Assembly (NCBI GenBank): GCA_023426275.1
Contig: JAFABC010000249.1
Span: 1 to 8,598 of the forward strand
Direction: 5' to 3'
From: Pseudomonadota bacterium
GTDB lineage: Bacteria > Desulfobacterota > Desulfovibrionia > Desulfovibrionales > Desulfovibrionaceae
DNA length: 8,598 nucleotides
Shown here: in pieces, positions 5,399-8,598 of the stretch
How positions within the stretch are numbered: the first letter of the stretch is position 1
Layout of the letters: the number at the start of each line of letters is the position of its first letter
The notes under the pieces: model-generated
Database searches by the model: none
What the model saw: the letters and a program-made list of their open reading frames with translations, nothing else
What the model was told of the DNA's origin: nothing
Program-made: the position numbers and the translations under genes

Positions 5399-6361
5399 AT
5401 GCCCGCAGCCGTTTCCCCATTGCCCCGCGCCGTTTTTACCGTGGCCAAGGACGCCGCCCGGATCTGCCTCGATCTGTTCAAGATCATGGTGCCGATCCTT
5501 ATCGGCGTGAAAATCCTCAAGGAACTCGGCTGGATCGTCTATCTGGCCAAGCCGCTGGCCCCGCTGATGGGGCTGGTCGGCCTGCCGCCCGAATGCGGCC
5601 TGACCTGGGCCACGGCCATTGCCAACAACCTCTACGCCGCCCTGGCCGTGCACGCGGCCCTGGTGCCGAACATGGAGCCCCTGAGCGTGGCCCAGGCCAC
5701 GGTTATCGCCACCATGATGCTCATCGCCCACAACATTTTCGTGGAAGGAGCCATCGCCAAGAAATGCGGCGTGGGCTTCTGGGGGCAGGTGGCCCTGCGG
5801 CTGGCCGGCGCGTTTGGCTGCGGGATGCTCCTGCACGCGGTTTTTTCCGGCTTCGACCTGCTGACGGCTCCCGCGCCGCTGCTTTTCACCCCGTCGGCCG
5901 CCGATGCGGGTCTCGGGGCCTGGGCCTGGGGCGAACTGAAAAACCTGGGCATGATCTATCTGGTCATCGCCAGTCTGGTCGGGCTGATGCGCCTGCTCGA
6001 CGGCTTCGGCGTGACGCGGCTGTTCGAGACCGCGCTGCTGCCCTTTTTGCGGCTGATGGGCATCGGCGGCGCGGCCGCCACCATCACCGTCATCGGGCTG
6101 GTCATGGGGCTGGCCTACGGCTCCGGGCTGATCCTGCTCGACGTGCAAAAGGGCAAGGTTGACAGACACGACGTATTTTCGTCCATTAGCCTCATGAGCC
6201 TTTCCCATGCCCTGATCGAGGACACCCTGCTCATGTACCTGATCGGCGCGAGCCTGTGGGGCACCTTTGCCGGCAGGCTGGCCTTTTCCCTGGCCGTGGT
6301 GGCGGTCCTGTCCCGGATCGCGCCGCTTCCCGCCGGAAAGCCGGCCGCGGTGGGGCGCTGA
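5399..6361 (+). CDS. GATE (nucleoside-recognition) domain membrane protein
   Basis: A 320-residue polytopic inner-membrane protein. Hydrophobic segments lie near residues 26-60, 70-90, 98-118, 130-150, 185-200, 208-249 and 285-307. It has the two-half layout of the GATE/nucleoside-recognition family (as in SpmA/SpmB and the FeoB Gate segments): GLPPECGLTWATAIANNLYAAL (61-82) in one half and GIGGAAATITVIGLVMGLAYG (221-241) in the other. Each half also holds a His-containing helix with acidic residues: AHNIFVEG (110-117) and SHALIEDTLL (269-278). The family is thought to move nucleosides, ions or other small solutes; the substrate cannot be told from sequence. No clear ribosome site precedes ATG 5399, so the start is less sure. 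The TGA shares its A with the ATG of the next gene, implying coupling with MltB. Confidence 0.85.
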   Translation: MPAAVSPLPRAVFTVAKDAARICLDLFKIMVPILIGVKILKELGWIVYLAKPLAPLMGLVGLPPECGLTWATAIANNLYAALAVHAALVPNMEPLSVAQATVIATMMLIAHNIFVEGAIAKKCGVGFWGQVALRLAGAFGCGMLLHAVFSGFDLLTAPAPLLFTPSAADAGLGAWAWGELKNLGMIYLVIASLVGLMRLLDGFGVTRLFETALLPFLRLMGIGGAAATITVIGLVMGLAYGSGLILLDVQKGKVDRHDVFSSISLMSLSHALIEDTLLMYLIGASLWGTFAGRLAFSLAVVAVLSRIAPLPAGKPAAVGR

Positions 6362-7503
6362 TGGCAAAACCTCTGTCGCGCCGTGTGCGGCGCTGGTGCG
6401 GCTACGCCCTGGCCCTGGCCCTGGTGGCCGTGTGCGTGGGCGCGGTCGTGGCCGCCTCCACCGTGGACCCGGCTTTCGAGCCGGTGCTTTCGCGGCTGGT
6501 TGCCGACGGCTTTTCCGAATCCAGGCTGCGCCGGCTTTTTTCCCGGGCCGAAATGGTCTTTACCCAGAAGGCCATGGCCGACAAGCTGACCGCCCTGTAC
6601 ATGCGCAAGTACGGCCTGCGGCTGGTGGCCGACATCCAGACGCAACTGGCCGACCTGGGCTGGTATCCCGGTCCGGTCACCGGGCGCATGGACCGCATGA
6701 CCCGCTGGTCCATCACGGCCTACCTCAAGGCCGTGGGCCTGCCGCCCGATCCCGTCGCCACCGAGGCCCTGCTCGCCGAGCTGCGCCGGCGGCCCGACCG
6801 AGCGCCGGCCGACATCGTCTTTCCCGAGTTCAACACCGCCGAGGTCCACGACGTGGTGCTCTCGCCGGGGCGGCTGGCCGAGGCCAAGGCCTTTTACGCC
6901 CGCAACCGCGAGGCTCTGGCCCGGGTGCGGACGCGCTACGGCGTGCCCGAGGAATACCTCGTGGCCCTGCTGGCCGTGGAAACGCGGGTAGGACTGTATC
7001 TGGGCGACGTGGTGGCCGTGGTCAACCTGTCCAGTCTGGTGGCCGCCGAGGACCCGGCCCGGGTGGCCTCGGCCTTTGCCTACGAACAGCCCGACGCCAC
7101 GCGGCAGGCCTGGCTCGACAAGAAGGCCCGGGAGAAGGGCGAGTGGGCCTACGGCGAACTCAAGGCGCTGTTGCGCTACGCCGAGGAGCAGGGCATCGAT
7201 CCGCTGTCCATTCCGGGTTCCATCTACGGGGCCATCGGCATCTGCCAGTTCATGCCGTCCAACGCCCTCAAATACGCCGTGGACGGCGACGGCGACGGCC
7301 GGGCCGACCTGTTCAACGTGGACGACGCGCTCATGAGCCTCGGCAACATCCTGCGGGCCATGGGCTGGAAGCCGACCATGACCGAGGCGGCCATGCGCAA
7401 GGTCTTTTATGCGTACAACCACAGCCAGGTCTACGTGAACACGATAATGGGCGCGGCCGAGCTGTTGCGTGAAGCGGCGGCCTCTGGTACGTTGAATTCC
7501 TGA
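6361..7503 (+). CDS. mltB: MltB-type lytic murein transglycosylase (GH103) with N-terminal peptidoglycan-binding segment
   Basis: A 380-residue protein starting at the ATG that overlaps the previous stop by one base; GGTGGGG (6349-6355) can serve as ribosome site. Residues 15-32 are a membrane anchor or uncleaved signal; there is no lipobox Cys, unlike E. coli MltB. Residues about 90-127 (IQTQLADLGWYPGPVTGRMD) are a PG_binding_1-like segment placed before the main catalytic core, where many family members carry it at the C-terminus. The GH103 core follows: VPEEYLVALLAVETRVG (195-211) with catalytic Glu207 (E. coli Slt35 has ETRWG), GAIGICQFMPSNALKYAVDG (290-309), GDGDGRADLFNVDDAL (308-323) and AYNHSQVYVN (351-360). 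It cuts peptidoglycan glycan strands in the periplasm. Coupling to a membrane transporter-like protein is unexplained. Domain call is firm; the mltB symbol denotes family, not proven orthology. Confidence 0.9.
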   Translation: MAKPLSRRVRRWCGYALALALVAVCVGAVVAASTVDPAFEPVLSRLVADGFSESRLRRLFSRAEMVFTQKAMADKLTALYMRKYGLRLVADIQTQLADLGWYPGPVTGRMDRMTRWSITAYLKAVGLPPDPVATEALLAELRRRPDRAPADIVFPEFNTAEVHDVVLSPGRLAEAKAFYARNREALARVRTRYGVPEEYLVALLAVETRVGLYLGDVVAVVNLSSLVAAEDPARVASAFAYEQPDATRQAWLDKKAREKGEWAYGELKALLRYAEEQGIDPLSIPGSIYGAIGICQFMPSNALKYAVDGDGDGRADLFNVDDALMSLGNILRAMGWKPTMTEAAMRKVFYAYNHSQVYVNTIMGAAELLREAAASGTLNS

Positions 7504-7511
7504 CCACGCCG

Positions 7512-7540
7512 CAGGCGCGACGCGGTCGCCTGACCGGAGG
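7512..7540 (+). promoter_or_regulatory. Two overlapping small hairpins reaching the deacetylase ribosome site
   Basis: CAGGCG (7512-7517) can pair with CGCCTG (7527-7532); alternatively CGGTC (7523-7527) pairs with GACCG (7532-7536), which touches the CGGAGG ribosome site (7535-7540). The pairings are mutually exclusive. The ribosome site ends 6 bases before ATG 7547 and decides that start over GTG 7541. A regulatory role is speculative; the ribosome site itself is clear. Confidence 0.3.
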
Positions 7541-7546
7541 GTGCCC

Positions 7547-8371
7547 ATGCGCGCCATGACGTTTACTCTCGCTGTCGTGGCGTGGCTGCATACGTTGGCC
7601 TTCTGGCCGACGCCGGCCTTTGCCGCGACCATTCTGACCTACCACAGCTTCGACGCCCGTTCCTCCATGTCCATTTCCATGGCCGCCTTTGCCGCGCAGC
7701 TGGATTATCTGCAACGCAGCGGCCACACGGTCATTTCCATGGACGAGCTGGTCAGGGACGTGGAAGCCGGGCGCAATCCGCCGGACAAGGCCGTGGTCAT
7801 CGCCATCGACGACGGCTGGGGGTCGGTGATGAAGGCCTTTGCCGAACTCAAGCGTCGCGATCTGCCGTTCACGCTCTTTTTGCCCATGGGGTACGTGGCC
7901 AATCCCGGCGTGGGCGCCACCCTGAGCCAGGCCGATATCGACGAACTGAAGGCCTATCCCAAGGTCACCTTCGCCAACCATTCGTTCAGCCACTCCAAGC
8001 GGCTCACCCGCGACATGGTTTTCGCCCGGGAGGACATCCGCAAGAGCGTGGAGCGCTTCCGGCGGGTCATCGGCCACGACACGCCGTATTTCGCCTACCC
8101 GTACGGCGCGCGCAACCAGACCTACACGGACATGCTCGGCGCGTCGGGCTTCAAGTATCTGTTCGTCACCGGGTCCCAGCCGGTTTCGGCCAGAACGCGG
8201 CCGGCGGCCATTCCGCGCATCGCCGCCCACCATCTGTCCGTGTCCATGCTGGCCTCGATCCTGCGCGACCACGACGTCATGATGGCCCGCATCAAACCCG
8301 CGCCGGAAGCGAACGAGCGGCTCGTCAGCGCCACGCCGCCGGCCGAGGCCATTCCACGCAACGTGGAGTGA
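7547..8371 (+). CDS. Secreted polysaccharide deacetylase (CE4 / NodB-like)
   Basis: A 274-residue protein from ATG 7547. Residues 1-26 form a signal peptide ending in AFA, leaving ATILTYHSFD, an opening typical of the PgaB-like group of this family. The deacetylase motifs are present: IDDG at 87-90 (Asp88 as catalytic base and Asp89 as metal ligand), HSFSH at 145-149 (two metal-binding His) and YPYG at 184-187. The Arg usual in motif 3 is replaced by Ala (FAYPYG), as is common in this subgroup. The enzyme would remove N-acetyl groups from an envelope glycan, either an exopolysaccharide such as poly-GlcNAc or peptidoglycan; sequence alone does not decide. No C-terminal anchor is visible, and the last ~25 residues are Pro/Ala-rich. 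It follows the transglycosylase by 43 bases and is probably in the same operon. Confidence 0.92.
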   Translation: MRAMTFTLAVVAWLHTLAFWPTPAFAATILTYHSFDARSSMSISMAAFAAQLDYLQRSGHTVISMDELVRDVEAGRNPPDKAVVIAIDDGWGSVMKAFAELKRRDLPFTLFLPMGYVANPGVGATLSQADIDELKAYPKVTFANHSFSHSKRLTRDMVFAREDIRKSVERFRRVIGHDTPYFAYPYGARNQTYTDMLGASGFKYLFVTGSQPVSARTRPAAIPRIAAHHLSVSMLASILRDHDVMMARIKPAPEANERLVSATPPAEAIPRNVE

Positions 8372-8384
8372 AATTTCACGCCAC
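8354..8384 (+). terminator. Overlapping dyads across the deacetylase stop codon
   Basis: GTGAAATTTCAC (8368-8379) is a perfect 12-base palindrome containing the TGA stop, and flanking GTGG (8363-8366) and CCAC (8381-8384) extend it to a 22-base dyad with one mismatch. CCACG-CAA-CGTGG (8354-8366) is a competing hairpin. No T-run follows. It could be a protein-binding operator or an RNA 3'-end structure. Confidence 0.35.
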
Positions 8385-8493
8385 ACGCCAACAGGCCTGC
8401 ATCGTTCACGAAACCGTTCGTCTTCCCAGCCGTCCCCCCAGCCCCCGTTTCCACGGCCGCTGGAACGATCCGGCCGCCGGGAACGCGGAAGAA

Positions 8494-8562
8494 CCGGGCG
8501 AGGCGTTGCCTCTCCCGGACCCTCTCCATTGGGGGGCATGATGCCCCCCAAACCCCCTCGCC
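8494..8562 (+). repeat. Two-hairpin GC-rich intergenic element
   Basis: CCGGG-C-GAGGC-GTT-GCCTC-T-CCCGG (8494-8518) is a hairpin with one internal mismatch, and TTGGGGGGC-ATGAT-GCCCCCCAA (8529-8551) is a perfect 9-bp hairpin. GGCGAGG (8497-8503) can also pair with CCTCGCC (8556-8562), enclosing the second hairpin. Similar elements recur between genes in Desulfovibrio-type genomes as far as I recall; this may be one copy of a dispersed repeat also serving as a transcription terminator. The rest of 8372-8598 shows no gene I can support. Confidence 0.55.
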
Positions 8563-8598
8563 GGGAAACGCAAGCAGTCTCTTTCCGGTCCCTTTGGT

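Noticed and set aside
6115..7632. Long - strand open frame across the GATE and MltB genes
   Set aside because: His/Gly/Gln-rich shadow composition, no domain, and it crosses two well-supported + strand genes.
7331..8551. Long - strand open frame across the deacetylase gene
   Set aside because: Shadow of GC-rich coding sequence; it runs into the intergenic hairpins and has no domain or ribosome site.
1..8598. tRNA or rRNA genes, insertion sequences, phage integrase or attachment sites
   Set aside because: I found no cloverleaf, rRNA-like stretch, transposase or terminal inverted repeats of an insertion sequence on either strand.

Overview
The window carries nine genes, all on the + strand and closely spaced. 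I think it comes from a GC-rich deltaproteobacterium of the Desulfovibrio/Solidesulfovibrio type. The support is the very GC-rich third codon positions, the GATE-type membrane protein beside MltB and a polysaccharide deacetylase, and a 3' intergenic GGGGGGC-ATGAT-GCCCCCC hairpin of a kind I associate with those genomes. This is a judgement from gene content and composition, not a database match.

Region 1 (1-3708) is a minor-pilin-like cassette. It starts with the 3' part of a prepilin with a canonical processing site (G / FTFVE). Two PilX-like proteins follow, both with a 23-residue leader and a 50-residue N-terminal segment that align to each other without gaps. Behind this shared module sit different passengers: a bactofilin-like beta-helix repeat domain in the first and an L-type (legume-like) lectin domain in the second. 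The beta-helix gene is strikingly AT-rich after its first ~60 codons, as is the spacer behind it, while the rest of the window is around 65-80% GC. The likely picture is a type IV pilus or pseudopilus tip complex with a carbohydrate-binding subunit.

Region 2 (3750-5365) holds three small genes: a secreted family-1 lytic transglycosylase (DUF4124-like + SLT), an AhpD-like carboxymuconolactone decarboxylase family protein behind a hairpin-rich leader, and an unassigned lipoprotein.

Region 3 (5399-8371) holds a GATE (nucleoside-recognition) membrane protein whose stop overlaps the start of an MltB-type lytic transglycosylase carrying an N-terminal peptidoglycan-binding segment, then a secreted CE4-type polysaccharide deacetylase. 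The last 227 bases have no gene I can support; they hold a dyad across the deacetylase stop and a two-hairpin intergenic element.

The theme is the cell envelope: a surface display cassette followed by three exported enzymes acting on glycan polymers, plus a lipoprotein and an inner-membrane transporter-like protein. Whether the pilin cassette and the wall enzymes work together is inferred from proximity only. The most unusual element is the pair of PilX-like proteins that share a leader but carry a beta-helix or a lectin passenger.
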